Positions 35,111 through 44,675 are shown, numbered from the stretch's first letter. The stretch: DNA of 64,000 nucleotides from Flavobacteriales bacterium (GCA_016705955.1 JADJKO010000002.1:186001-250000), one strand, 5' to 3'. A program made the numbers and translations. The notes: generated from the letters alone by a model not told the origin.

Positions 35111-36189
35111 GCTGTAGGTGGCTTGGTGCGATGGGTCAACAGGAGTAACGCTCCGAAGGTCAATAGGGCGTACGAAACGAAGATCACCGTGTGGAGGTTC
35201 GCCCACGATCCAATGAAGCGGAACATGACGAAGGTAAGGAACACGTTCACCAACGAGATCCCGATGAAGGTGAGGGCCACCTGTCCATCACTCAAACCCA
35301 AGTACCCGAGATGATGCGTGGTGTGGTCCCTTCCACCTATGAAGGGTGAATGCCCGCGCATGATCCTGTTGATCGACACCACCGTGGTATCCACGATAGG
35401 CAGCAGGAAGACGATCACCGGCGCAATGATCTGGCGCTCGGGTTCCCACGCGCCCATGGGCGAGGAGGCGTTCCAGAAGAAACGGATGCCGATGAAGGCG
35501 AGCAGGACCCCGAGGAATTGGCTGCCCGTATCGCCCATGTACATGCGGGACGGATGCCAGTTGTAGAACAGGAAGCCGCAAAGGGCGGCCGTGGTCCCGA
35601 CGATCAGCACCATGTACACGGGATCCATCGCATCGGATACGATCATGCACATGCCGGCGGCGACAAGGATCGCGATGGAGACCACGGTCGTGATCCCATC
35701 CATATTGTCCAGCATGTTGATGGAATTCATCATGCCCACCACCCACAGGATGGTGATAGCCGTGTTGAGCCCTTGCGATTCGAACACATCGATCGAGGTG
35801 CCGGACGCGACGAGGATCACCCCGCAGATCACCTGCACCAGGAATTTGAGCAGCGGTCGTGTGTTGTAAGCGTCATCGGCCAGTCCCATGAGGAAGCCAA
35901 GCGATGTTGCGGCGAGTAGGCCAAGAAGCTCGGGTCGAAGAGCACTGCTGGTCTCGCCGGGGAAGAGCACACCATGCACGGTGAAGCAGACCAGGAAGAG
36001 GATGAAGAATCCGATCCCGCCGAAGGCCGGTTTCGAACTGCTGCTCCACCGCACCAGCATCTCGTCCTTCTCACGGATCCCCAAGGTGCGCGCGAAACGC
36101 ATGAAGAGGGAGTTCACCAGCAGGCTGAAGACCAGGACCGCGAAGAAGAGTCCTGAATAGATGAGGAAGAGCTGCGTGCCGCTGTACAT
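35107..36189 (-). CDS. Undecaprenyl-phosphate sugar-1-phosphate transferase (WecA/MraY family)
   Basis: A 360-residue polytopic membrane enzyme with about ten hydrophobic segments. It loads the first sugar-phosphate onto undecaprenyl phosphate. Family motifs are GLADDAYNTRP (the DD pair), NMLDNMDGI (catalytic Asp region), NWHPSRMYMGDTGS and the His motif GRDHTTHHLGYLG. The overall length and the HxxHH motif point to the WecA/TagO-like branch rather than MraY. The ATG at 36189 lies 2 bases after rfbC ends; the longer frame upstream overlaps that gene. The gene overlaps the lytic transglycosylase gene by four bases. It is probably the initiating transferase of the exopolysaccharide cluster. Confidence 0.93.
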   Translation of the reverse strand: MYSGTQLFLIYSGLFFAVLVFSLLVNSLFMRFARTLGIREKDEMLVRWSSSSKPAFGGIGFFILFLVCFTVHGVLFPGETSSALRPELLGLLAATSLGFLMGLADDAYNTRPLLKFLVQVICGVILVASGTSIDVFESQGLNTAITILWVVGMMNSINMLDNMDGITTVVSIAILVAAGMCMIVSDAMDPVYMVLIVGTTAALCGFLFYNWHPSRMYMGDTGSQFLGVLLAFIGIRFFWNASSPMGAWEPERQIIAPVIVFLLPIVDTTVVSINRIMRGHSPFIGGRDHTTHHLGYLGLSDGQVALTFIGISLVNVFLTFVMFRFIGSWANLHTVIFVSYALLTFGALLLLTHRTKPPTA

Positions 36190-36191
36190 GG

Positions 36192-36740
36192 TCACGGAGC
36201 GGTTCGATCCCAGCCACTGTTGAACAGCGAACCCTTGCGATCCTTGTCGCTCACCAAGGGATCCGGATGACCCCAATCGATGCCAAGGTCGAGGTCATTC
36301 CAAAGGATGGTGCGTTCACGCGCCGGGTCATAGTTCGCGGTGCATTTGTAATGGAAGGTGGTATGATCCTCCAAGGCCAGAAAACCGTGTGCGAAACCGG
36401 GCGGGATCCAGAGCAGGCGGCCATCCCCGGCCTTCAGCAGCACCTTCACGTGCTTTCCGAAGGAAGGGCTGCGGCGACGGATGTCCACGCATACATCGAG
36501 TACCGATCCGTTCACGGTGCGAACCAGCTTTCCCTGCGCCATTGGCTCCAATTGGAAGTGAAGCCCGCGCAGGACGCCTGCATGTGAAATGCTCTCGTTG
36601 TCCTGCACGAACCGCTGCACCCCGATCCCGCCGTCCATGACCTGTTGGTTCCAGGTCTCCATGAACGAGCCGCGTTCGTCCGCGAATGATCGCAGGTGCA
36701 ACAACAAGGGGCCCTCTATGTCCAGTGCCTCGATGGTCAT
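36192..36740 (-). CDS. rfbC: dTDP-4-dehydrorhamnose 3,5-epimerase
   Basis: A 182-residue cupin enzyme of the dTDP-L-rhamnose pathway. Motifs are ERGSFMETWNQQ, RFVQDNESISHAGVLRGLHFQ (with the catalytic His in RGLHFQ), QGKLVRTVNGSVLDVCVDIR and IPPGFAHGFLAL, then the C-terminal WNDLDLGIDW. Length and order match RfbC/RmlC. The ATG at 36740 shares one base with the stop of the upstream kinase gene (TGATG), which confirms the start. The other rml genes (A, B, D) are not in the window, so the sugar supply is completed elsewhere. It implies rhamnose or a related deoxysugar in the exported polymer. Confidence 0.95.
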   Translation of the reverse strand: MTIEALDIEGPLLLHLRSFADERGSFMETWNQQVMDGGIGVQRFVQDNESISHAGVLRGLHFQLEPMAQGKLVRTVNGSVLDVCVDIRRRSPSFGKHVKVLLKAGDGRLLWIPPGFAHGFLALEDHTTFHYKCTANYDPARERTILWNDLDLGIDWGHPDPLVSDKDRKGSLFNSGWDRTAP

Positions 36741-39195
36741 CAGCCTTTCCCGAACAAAGCACCGAACCATCCGCGCTTGGATTGCTTGGACCGCTCCTCG
36801 TAATACCCCCCGGTATAGCCGTACCCATACCCATAGCCGTAGCCGTAGCCATAGCCGTAGTTGTACCCGTACTTGTTCCGGTCGATGTCCACCCCGTTCA
36901 AAATGCAGGTGAGCCGCTTGATGTTGTTCTCGTTGATCAACCGGTCCACGTTCTGCACGAATTGCTTCTTGCTGTAATCGGATCGGAAGATGTAGATCGG
37001 ATAATCGGCGAGTTGGATCATGGGTAGGCCGTCCGTGACCAACCCGACCGGAGGGTTATCCAAGAGAACCACATCGTACCGCTGTTTCAGTTCCGTCAAC
37101 ACCTCGTTCATCCGTGGGCTGATGATGAGCTCGGAAGGGTTGGGGGGATGGGCCCGGCGGTGATGAAGTCCAGGTTCTCCAAGTTGCTCTTCCGGATGCA
37201 ATTGTCCACCGTGTCCTTGCCGATGAGCACCGTGCTCATGCCTAAGGCATTGTCCACATCGAATCCTAGGTGGATCTTCGGTTTGCGCATGTCCAGATCG
37301 AGGATGATGACCCGCTTGCCACTGAAGGAGATGATACCGGCGAGGTTCATCGCCACGAAGGTCTTTCCCTCACCCGAAATGGTGCTGGTGATGGCGACCA
37401 CTTTCGCACCGGGCGTGTTGTCCACGAACTGCATGTTGGTCCGAACGGTCCTGAACGCCTCGGCGATGAGTGATTTCGGGTTCTTGTCGATGAGCAGTTG
37501 CGAGATCGGGATCTCCTTCTTGTACTTGGGGATCATGCCGAGGATACCGATGCTCGCGTGGGACAGCTTGGCGATATCATGCAACGAGGTCACGTTATCG
37601 TGCATGATGTACCTGACCAGCACGATCAGGAAGCAGATGATCAAGCCGGTCACCAGATAGGAGCCCAGCACCATGTTCCGGTTCGGCGAAACAGGCGCGG
37701 GTGGGAGGGCGGCATTCTGTAGGATCCTGTTCTCAGGAACGAAGCCGGCCTTGCTGATCCGGTATTCGATCTCCTTCTCCAGGAGCATCGTGTAGTACTT
37801 CTCGTTGATGTTGAACACCCGCTCGATCCGCGCGTAGTCCAACTCCTTGCCGGGGATGCTGCGGAAGCGCTTGTCGTAGTCCGTCAATTGGACCATCAGG
37901 TCGTTATAGCGTGTCTCTGCCGTCTCGCGCAGTCTCCGCAACGATTCAAGAAGCACCTGCTTCTGCGTCGCGATCCGGGTTTCAATGGACTTGGAAGCGG
38001 GATGTGAGCTGGTGGCCTCAGCGTTCACATAACCCCGCTCGCGCAACAGGTCCTGTAGCTCCTTGATCGTACCCGCCAAAGGACCTTCGTACTTGGTCCC
38101 TAGGAGCAACGGGATCAGCTCGTGTGGCGCGATCTCCTCCAGCGGCTTGTCCGTGACCTTCTCCAAGGCCTTCAACAATTCGATATCGAGCGTGAGGTGT
38201 ACCAGCTCATCCTCATATTGGGATGACCGCTCAAGGAAGAGGGGCGTTAATAGATCGAGATCCGCGACCCTGTTCTCGATCCTGAAATCCTGCAACTTGA
38301 ATTCCGATTCGCGAAGTTCCTCGAAGACCGTGTCCTTCTGCGTCCGGATGAACCGGATCACGCTGAGCGCGCTCTCCCCTCGGCGTTCCACATCGTAGTG
38401 GATGAAGGTCTCCGCCATGGCTTGGGCGATATCCATGGCCAACCAGGGATTCTGGTTCTTGCAGGACACTTCCACGGTCTTGGCACCTGGGTCCAACACC
38501 TTCACGATCAGCTGCTGGCTGTACGTTTCCAGCAGGCGCTGCTTGGAGTTGATCTTGAAATAAAGGTTGATGTTCGATTCCGGGTCCGCCAGGATGGAGT
38601 GGTGCTTGAACTCCATCCGCCCACTGAAATGCGGGGTGCGGATCGGTTCCGTCCGGTCGAAGGAGGCCTTCACGGGAGTGCCCCCGACGGTATAGGAAAT
38701 GCCTACGCGCCCGGGCTCGGAAAGGCTCACGAAGATGGGCACATCCAGCACCATACTATCCGTGACCACCAGGTCCAACAACGGGAAGAAGGAACCCGTG
38801 TAGTATTCCTCGGTGAGGATCTGCCCCCGGTTGAAGTAGCTCACCCGCAGCGGAAGTCGCTCCAGTGCCATCCCCAGAAAAAGCTGGGAGCGCATGAATT
38901 CCACATCGGCATACAGGTTCTTGTCCTCCCCGAAGGTGCTCATGCTCAATACCGTTGCTGCGGTATTGCTTTCACGCAATTGCAGGATCGACCTGGCCTC
39001 GTAGATCGGTGATGTGTACCGCAAGTACAACAGTGCGCTGGTCAGGGCCAGCAACAGCACGAGCAGGATCCACAACAGACTGCGCCGCAGGATGTACAGG
39101 AAGAGCCCCAGTTCGAACTCATTGCTGAAGTTCGTGATGCGCTGCTTGTAGCTCTCGAAGCTGACGTTCCGCTGGGTGATGTCCTCCCCGATCAT
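36740..39195 (-). CDS. Wzc-like polysaccharide co-polymerase / BY tyrosine kinase, frameshifted
   Basis: Full-length product about 818 residues, split by one missing base. The N-terminal part has a Wzz domain between two membrane helices (LLWILLVLLLALTSALLYL; VLGSYLVTGLIICFLIVLV) with coiled coil between. The kinase domain has Walker A TSTISGEGKTF, Walker A' ILDLDMRKP and Walker B VVLLDNPPV. The C-terminus is an autophosphorylation cluster with 12 Tyr in about 27 residues ((GY)n). The frame breaks at the G-run 37142-37147 (six G): seven would restore the conserved PIPPNPSELIISPRMNEVL reading. As written, translation stops at about 37108 after PPTLPSSSSAHG, losing Walker B and the Tyr tail. 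The start at 39195 is chosen as the first ATG of the conserved N-terminus. Kinases of this type control polymer length and export with Wza. Confidence 0.9.
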
Positions 39196-39208
39196 GCGCG
39201 GTGCCCGG

Positions 39209-39991
39209 TTAATTGGTCTGGAACCCGCGTACCACCCCGATGACCAGGACGATGCTCGTGAGCAGTGCGATGAGCGGTTGCAGGTCGGATAGCACCTCCC
39301 GGGCCAGTTCCGGGTTCGGTTGCACATAGATCACATCGTCGCCCTGCATCACGATATCCGCATGTTTCAATCCGGAGATGTCGGACAGGTCGAACTCGTG
39401 AATGGTCCGCGTCCCATCCGGATGGTGCCGGAAGAGCTTCACTTTGCGGGCGTCACCGCGTTTGGCAAGCCCACCCGCTTGGGCCAATACCTCCAATAGG
39501 GTGGTGTTGTTGTTCTCCAGGCCAACCACCCTCGCCGTTCCGCCATCCCCCGGGAACACCACCACACGCCGGTTGGTGACCATCAACTGTACGTAGGGGT
39601 CGTTATAGTACTTCGCGAATTGTTCCTCCAACATGTGTTCGCCTTCGCGCAGCGTGAGTCCTGCCAAGTGTACCCGGCCGAGCAATGGAAGTTTCACCAG
39701 TCCATCTCCTTCCACATAGTAGATGAAGATGTTCCGGTTCACCAGATTCGATTCACGCGAGCCTCCTTCGGAGACGAGGTCGATCATCTTGAAGCCGTTG
39801 TTGGCGAACAAGCGGAACTGCAGGACGTCGTTCGGTTGGAGGATCAAGGCACGGCGCCCCGTGTCCTGGTAACTGCTGAATTCGTAATTCGTTGGGGTCT
39901 TGAACATGATGTCGCGGTTGATGGTGCAACCGGACAGGATGGCGGCCCCGATGAGGGCCAACCCCCACCTAGGTCTGAGTTTACGTTCCAT
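39209..39991 (-). CDS. Wza-like polysaccharide export lipoprotein
   Basis: A 260-residue outer-membrane lipoprotein with lipobox AILSGC (Cys about residue 22). The polysaccharide export (poly_export) domain starts at PNDVLQFRLFANNGF. Two SLBB-like regions follow (LPLLGRVHLAGLTLREGEHMLEEQF; VVVFPGDGGTARVVGLENNNTTLLEVLAQAGG), and a single C-terminal helix (LIALLTSIVLVIGVVRGF) lies at the end. This C-terminal helix is typical of Bacteroidota exporters. It lies 13 bases before the Wzc-like kinase, its functional partner, and 35 bases after the glycosyltransferase. The ATG at 39991 gives the lipoprotein signal; the longer frame does not. Confidence 0.93.
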   Translation of the reverse strand: MERKLRPRWGLALIGAAILSGCTINRDIMFKTPTNYEFSSYQDTGRRALILQPNDVLQFRLFANNGFKMIDLVSEGGSRESNLVNRNIFIYYVEGDGLVKLPLLGRVHLAGLTLREGEHMLEEQFAKYYNDPYVQLMVTNRRVVVFPGDGGTARVVGLENNNTTLLEVLAQAGGLAKRGDARKVKLFRHHPDGTRTIHEFDLSDISGLKHADIVMQGDDVIYVQPNPELAREVLSDLQPLIALLTSIVLVIGVVRGFQTN

Positions 39992-40026
39992 AGGCGGGTA
40001 AAAGTAACGATCGGGGGCTGCCCGCA

Positions 40027-41253
40027 TCAGGACAGGAGCGAGCGATAAAGATCAGCGGTGTCCTCCACCAGTCGGGCATAGTGGTACTTGTCCCGGACAT
40101 GCACCCAGCCACCGGCCCCCATACGGGTGCGCATTTCCGCACTCTCCACCAGTTCCGTTAACTGGCGGGTGAGGTTGTCCGTGTCACCGGCTTCGCTCAA
40201 CAATGCGGTCTGTCCGGGAAGCACCACGTTCTCAATGCCGCCTACCCGTGTGCTGATGACCGGGCGGTTACTGGCCTGGGCCTCGATCAAGCTCACTGGT
40301 GTGCCCTCATTGAGGGAGGTGAGCATGATGATGTCCACACCCGCATTCACGATGTCCACTTCCTTGATCCATGATGTGAACGTCACCGTGGCCGATGCGA
40401 CCATGGGCTTGCCATTGACCCCATATCCGAAGCCGTGGCCATTGAAGATCGGCCCCATGGCCTGGCTCATGCCCAGATCACGGGTTAGTTGTTGCAACCG
40501 ATCGCGCTCCTCCCCATCGCCCACGATGAACGCGCGCAGCTTCTTGCCGGTTTTCCTGCTCACCCGTGCCACCACCTCCAAGAACAGGTCGTGGTTCTTG
40601 ATCGGGACCAAGCGCCCAACGATCCCCACGGCGATCTCATCATCCGCTACCCCATACACTTTGCGGAAGAGTTCCCGCTTGCGCCCTTGTTCCTCCTGGA
40701 ACCGACTGAGGTCGAAGCCCAACGGGATCACGGTGACCTTTTCCCTTTCGCAAATGCGATGTTCTTCGACCAGTTCCCGGCACTGTAGGTCACTGATGGC
40801 CACGATCCGTGAGGACCGTTTGGCCAGGTACCGTTCGATATTCTTGTATAACGTCGTCCGGACAGGCCCGAAATAACTGTGGAAGACGTGCCCGTGGAAG
40901 GTGTGTACGATCGCCTTCACGCCGAGGTCGGCAGCGGCCATACGACCAACGGCTCCGGCCTTCGCCGCATGGGTATGTACGATGTCCGGCTTGAAGTCCT
41001 TGATCAATTTCTTGATCCGGCGATAGGCCTCGCGATCACGCCATGGCGCCACTTCTCTCTGCAATTCGGGGAGGATCTGCGGTTCCACACCGAGGGAACG
41101 GAGGATATGGTGGCTGCCTTCTTCCGTAGCCTCTTGGCTACCGCCCACGAGCAAGGTCTCGAACTCGGGCTGGAGGTAGCGGGTCAAGTAGGCCGCGTTG
41201 TGCGTGGGGCCGCCAAGGTTGAACCGGTTCAGGATGCGAAGGATACGGGGCAT
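40027..41253 (-). CDS. GT4-family glycosyltransferase
   Basis: A 408-residue GT-B fold enzyme with an N-terminal acceptor domain (RILNRFNLGGPTHNAAYLTRYL; DIVHTHAAKAGAVGRMAA; HTFHGHVFHSYF). The C-terminal nucleotide-sugar domain has GIVGRLVPIKNHDLFLEV, FIVGDGEERDRL and the conserved LNEGTPVSLIEAQASNRPVI with the EX7E-type glutamates. There are no membrane helices, so it is a cytosolic or peripheral enzyme adding a sugar to the lipid-linked intermediate. Donor and linkage cannot be read from sequence. It lies between the asparagine-synthase-like gene and the exporter, co-directional with gaps under 45 bases. Confidence 0.93.
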   Translation of the reverse strand: MPRILRILNRFNLGGPTHNAAYLTRYLQPEFETLLVGGSQEATEEGSHHILRSLGVEPQILPELQREVAPWRDREAYRRIKKLIKDFKPDIVHTHAAKAGAVGRMAAADLGVKAIVHTFHGHVFHSYFGPVRTTLYKNIERYLAKRSSRIVAISDLQCRELVEEHRICEREKVTVIPLGFDLSRFQEEQGRKRELFRKVYGVADDEIAVGIVGRLVPIKNHDLFLEVVARVSRKTGKKLRAFIVGDGEERDRLQQLTRDLGMSQAMGPIFNGHGFGYGVNGKPMVASATVTFTSWIKEVDIVNAGVDIIMLTSLNEGTPVSLIEAQASNRPVISTRVGGIENVVLPGQTALLSEAGDTDNLTRQLTELVESAEMRTRMGAGGWVHVRDKYHYARLVEDTADLYRSLLS

Positions 41254-41295
41254 GGAGCGGTGGCGAAGGTAGCCGTCGGAATGGTCCCGAAAGCA

Positions 41296-43167
41296 TCAGG
41301 AAAGGTGGGCTTTCCACCACGACATGAAGACGAGCATGGCATGTACGGTTGCCTGTGAACTCCCCGGATCCGGACCGTGGAACCGTTGGAGCAACCCATT
41401 CACTGCGGTAGGCCTGAACCCGGCAGCCGTCAACGCCTCCCGGTCGGAGAGGACTTCCAATTCCCCCAGTAATGGCCCCTTGAAGAGCGGCGTGAGCGGA
41501 ACCTCGAAGCCGCGCTTGGCGCGTGATACCGTGACCGGAGGAAGTAGATGGGCGAAGGCTTCGCGGAGGATCCGCTTTCCTGATCCACGAGAGAACTTCT
41601 GCTGGGCTCTCAAAGAGAACGCGAATTCCACCACACGACGATCAAGGAAAGGCGTGCGCACCTCCAACGCATGCGCCATGCTGGTCAGGTCCACCTTGCG
41701 GAGCATGTCGTCCGGTAGCACGGTGCGCACATCGGTCCACAGGAGTCCGTTCAGGCCCGGGTTCCGGGCCAGGGGTGCGGTAATGGCCTTGCGGCGCGCG
41801 GCGAAGTCGGCTTCCGGACCAGGATCGTTCACCAAGGAAGCCGGATCAAGTTCATCATCCCACGATGCCAAGAGGAGGTACCGTTCCTCCTTGGTCAGTT
41901 CAGCCGATCGTGCGAAGCGATCCAACTGCCGGATACGATCCGTGATCCGGTTGTTCCGGGATTTCGGAAGTGCTCGCCACAATGGCGCACCGAGGATGGC
42001 CAGCCGCTCCATGATCCCCGGTGCGTGCATGCGCAATTCCGCTTGATGTTTCCGGTACCCCCCGAACACTTCGTCCGCGCCATCACCGCTTAGCGCGACG
42101 GTGACATGTTGCCGGGTTCGTTGGTTCAGGATGAAGCTCGGCAGTGCGCTCTGGTCCGCGAAGGGTTCATCCATGCTCGCCAGCAGGGCGTGGTAGCTCG
42201 CAGCGAGTTCTTCATTCCCCAAGGTGAACGTATGGTGCGTTGTGCCGAGGTGCTTTGCCACCGCTTCCGCGAACGGTGTCTCGTCGTAGTAGCGGTCGGT
42301 GAAGCCGATGCTGAAGGTTCGCAGATCGGCCTTGTGTCGTTTGGCCAGTGCCGAAACAATGCTACTGTCCAGGCCGCCGCTCAAGAAGGTGCCGATGGGT
42401 ACATCGCTGATCAAGCGGATGTGCACCGCATCATCAAGCAACTCGCGGAGGTGCGCCACGGGGTCCGTGACGGCCGGTGTGTGACCTGCGGCTTCCTCCG
42501 CGTGGTACCATTCTTCCACCTGCGCGCCGCTTGGCGAAACGGTGATCGCGCAGCCGGGCTGGAGCTTGAACACACCTTGCAGCATGCTGTGCGGACCCGG
42601 GATGTAGTTGTGTGTGAAATACATCCGCAGCGAAACGGGATCGACGACGCGCGGCGCGCCCAACGCGAGCAGTGCCGTCAATTCGCTGCCGAACAGGAAG
42701 CGGCCATCGTGTTCGCACCAGAGCAAGGGCTTCACACCAAAGCGGTCGCGCGCCAGGAACAGTTCGTCCTTCTCTTTGTCGTGGATGGCGAGTGCGAAGA
42801 AGCCGTTGAGGTCGTGCAGGAACGCAGGGCCTTTCAATGCGAAGAGGCGCAACGCCACTTCCGTATCGGTATCGCTGCGGAACGAATGTCCATCGGCCAC
42901 CAGCTTGGCGCGCAGTTCCTGGAAGTTGAAGACCTCGCCGTTGAATGCGATCGTGTAGCGCCCGCCCTCATCCGTGAAGGGTTGGTGTCCGCCGCTGCTC
43001 GTGTCGATCACGCTCAATCGCCGGTGGCCGAGGACGGCGCGGCCAGCGGTGTAAATACCTTCGTCATCAGGACCGCGATGCGCAATGCAGCGGAGCGCCG
43101 CGGCGATGCGATCACCGGTCTCGGGCCTGCTCGTGTCGATCTGGTATGATCCGGCGATGCCGCACAT
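41296..43167 (-). CDS. asnB: Asparagine synthase (glutamine-hydrolysing) family amidotransferase
   Basis: A 623-residue enzyme. The N-terminal class II glutaminase domain begins MCGIAGSY, so Cys2 is the nucleophile, followed by RGPDDEGIY, VLGHRRLSVID and IAFNGEVFNF. The C-terminal synthetase domain has the ATP pyrophosphatase loop FLSGGLDSSIVSAL, SGDGADEVFGGY and SMAHALEVRTPFLD. It resembles classical AsnB, but in polysaccharide clusters such proteins often amidate sugar uronic acids or lipid-linked sugars instead of aspartate. Here it is the first gene of the exopolysaccharide run, 42 bases upstream of a glycosyltransferase, which favours that role by context. Sequence alone does not decide. 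Confidence 0.92.
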   Translation of the reverse strand: MCGIAGSYQIDTSRPETGDRIAAALRCIAHRGPDDEGIYTAGRAVLGHRRLSVIDTSSGGHQPFTDEGGRYTIAFNGEVFNFQELRAKLVADGHSFRSDTDTEVALRLFALKGPAFLHDLNGFFALAIHDKEKDELFLARDRFGVKPLLWCEHDGRFLFGSELTALLALGAPRVVDPVSLRMYFTHNYIPGPHSMLQGVFKLQPGCAITVSPSGAQVEEWYHAEEAAGHTPAVTDPVAHLRELLDDAVHIRLISDVPIGTFLSGGLDSSIVSALAKRHKADLRTFSIGFTDRYYDETPFAEAVAKHLGTTHHTFTLGNEELAASYHALLASMDEPFADQSALPSFILNQRTRQHVTVALSGDGADEVFGGYRKHQAELRMHAPGIMERLAILGAPLWRALPKSRNNRITDRIRQLDRFARSAELTKEERYLLLASWDDELDPASLVNDPGPEADFAARRKAITAPLARNPGLNGLLWTDVRTVLPDDMLRKVDLTSMAHALEVRTPFLDRRVVEFAFSLRAQQKFSRGSGKRILREAFAHLLPPVTVSRAKRGFEVPLTPLFKGPLLGELEVLSDREALTAAGFRPTAVNGLLQRFHGPDPGSSQATVHAMLVFMSWWKAHLS

Positions 43168-43220
43168 GCTACAATGCTAGACGCAATTGTGTCGACGTGG
43201 TGATCGTCGATCGTGTACGT

Positions 43221-43259
43221 CCACCTGTCGGGCGGATCATGATCCGCCCCTAAAGGTGG
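43221..43259. terminator. Hairpin after lpdA, 20-bp palindrome core
   Basis: GGGCGGATCATGATCCGCCC at 43230-43249 is a perfect palindrome, extended by CCACCT (43221-43226) pairing with AGGTGG (43254-43259), which overlaps the last lpdA codons. There is no T-tract, so termination is probable rather than certain. Confidence 0.55.
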
Positions 43260-44638
43260 ATCACCTCGCCGTAGGCCGCCGCCGCCGCTTCCATGATCGC
43301 TTCGCTCATGGTGGGGTGCGGGTGTACGGTCTTGATGATCTCGTGGCCGGTGGTCTCCAACTTGCGGATGCTCACGCACTCGGCGATCATCTCCGTCACG
43401 TTCGCGCCGATCATGTGCGCGCCCAATAGCTCGCCGTACTTGGCATCGAAGATCAACTTCACGAAGCCGTCCTTGGCGCCCGAAGCGCTGGCCTTTCCAC
43501 TGGCCGTGAAGGGGAACTTGCCCACCTTGATCGCCATGCCTTTCTCCTTGCACTGCTTTTCGGTCATGCCCACACTGGCCACTTCCGGTGAGCAATAGGT
43601 GCAGCCGGGGATGTTGCCGTAATCCAAGGTGTGCGGGTTCTGTCCGGCGATCTTCTCCACGCAGATGATGCCTTCGGCACTCGCCACGTGCGCAAGCGCT
43701 TGCCCCGGGGTGGCATCGCCGATGGCGAAGTAGCCCGGGATGTTGGTGGCGTAGAACCCATCCACGGTGATCTTGCCTTTGTCGGTGACGATCCCCACTT
43801 CCTCCAAGCCGATGCCCTCGATGTTCGCCGCGATGCCGACCGCGCTCAGCACGATGTCGCACTCCACCTTCTTCTCTCCGGCCGCACTCTTGATGGTGAC
43901 CACGCAGCCTTTACCTTTCGTGTCCACGTTGGTCACTTCGCTGCTCACCATCACGTCGATGCCTTGCTTCTTGAAGCTCTTCTCCAGTTGCTTGCTCACA
44001 TCCTCGTCCTCCACGGGTACCACGTTCGGGAGGAACTCCACCAAGGTCACCTTGGTGCCGATGGCATTGTAGAAGTACGCGAACTCGCTGCCGATGGCAC
44101 CACTGCCCACCACCACCATGCTCTTGGGCTGCTCGGCGAGCACCATGGCCTCGCGGTAGCCGATGATCTTCTTGCCGTCCTGCTTCAACGCGGGCAACTC
44201 GCGGCTGCGTGCTCCGGAGGCGATGATGATGTTCTTCGCTTCCACCACCTGCTTCTTCCCGTCGGCACCGGTCACTTCGATCTTCTTCCCGGGCATCACC
44301 TTACCGGTGCCCATGATCACATCGATCTTGTTCTTCTTCATCAGGAACTGCACGCCCTTGCTCATGCCATCGGCCACGCCGCGGCTGCGCGCCACGATCG
44401 CCTTCATGTCCGGCGAACCGGCACCGACCGTGATGCCGTAATCCTTCGCATGGGTGATGTATTGGAACACCTGGGCGCTCTTCAACAAGGCCTTGGTAGG
44501 GATACAGCCCCAGTTGAGGCAGATGCCACCGAGCGCCTCGCGCTCCACGATGGCGGTCTTCAAACCCAGTTGACTGGCGCGAATGGCGGCCACGTAGCCA
44601 CCGGGGCCACTGCCGAGAATAAGAACGTCGTAGCTCAT
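43250..44638 (-). CDS. lpdA: Dihydrolipoyl dehydrogenase (E3)
   Basis: A 462-residue flavoprotein of the pyridine nucleotide-disulfide reductase family. It is the E3 subunit of pyruvate and 2-oxoglutarate dehydrogenases and of the glycine cleavage system. The FAD-binding GSGPGGYVAAI lies at the N-terminus. The redox disulfide is in GGICLNWGCIPTKALL, the NAD site in VVGSGAIGSEFAYFY, and the catalytic His-Glu pair in HPHPTMSEAIMEAA near the C-terminus. Length matches the family. The ATG at 44638 gives the canonical N-terminus MSYDVLILG; an upstream in-frame start adds about 36 unrelated residues. A TACCTTCG -7-like box lies about 40 bases upstream. No E1 or E2 genes are adjacent. Confidence 0.97.
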   Translation of the reverse strand: MSYDVLILGSGPGGYVAAIRASQLGLKTAIVEREALGGICLNWGCIPTKALLKSAQVFQYITHAKDYGITVGAGSPDMKAIVARSRGVADGMSKGVQFLMKKNKIDVIMGTGKVMPGKKIEVTGADGKKQVVEAKNIIIASGARSRELPALKQDGKKIIGYREAMVLAEQPKSMVVVGSGAIGSEFAYFYNAIGTKVTLVEFLPNVVPVEDEDVSKQLEKSFKKQGIDVMVSSEVTNVDTKGKGCVVTIKSAAGEKKVECDIVLSAVGIAANIEGIGLEEVGIVTDKGKITVDGFYATNIPGYFAIGDATPGQALAHVASAEGIICVEKIAGQNPHTLDYGNIPGCTYCSPEVASVGMTEKQCKEKGMAIKVGKFPFTASGKASASGAKDGFVKLIFDAKYGELLGAHMIGANVTEMIAECVSIRKLETTGHEIIKTVHPHPTMSEAIMEAAAAAYGEVIHL

Positions 44639-44675
44639 GATCGGATCTGGATGTCCGGCCTTTTTACCGGGGCGC

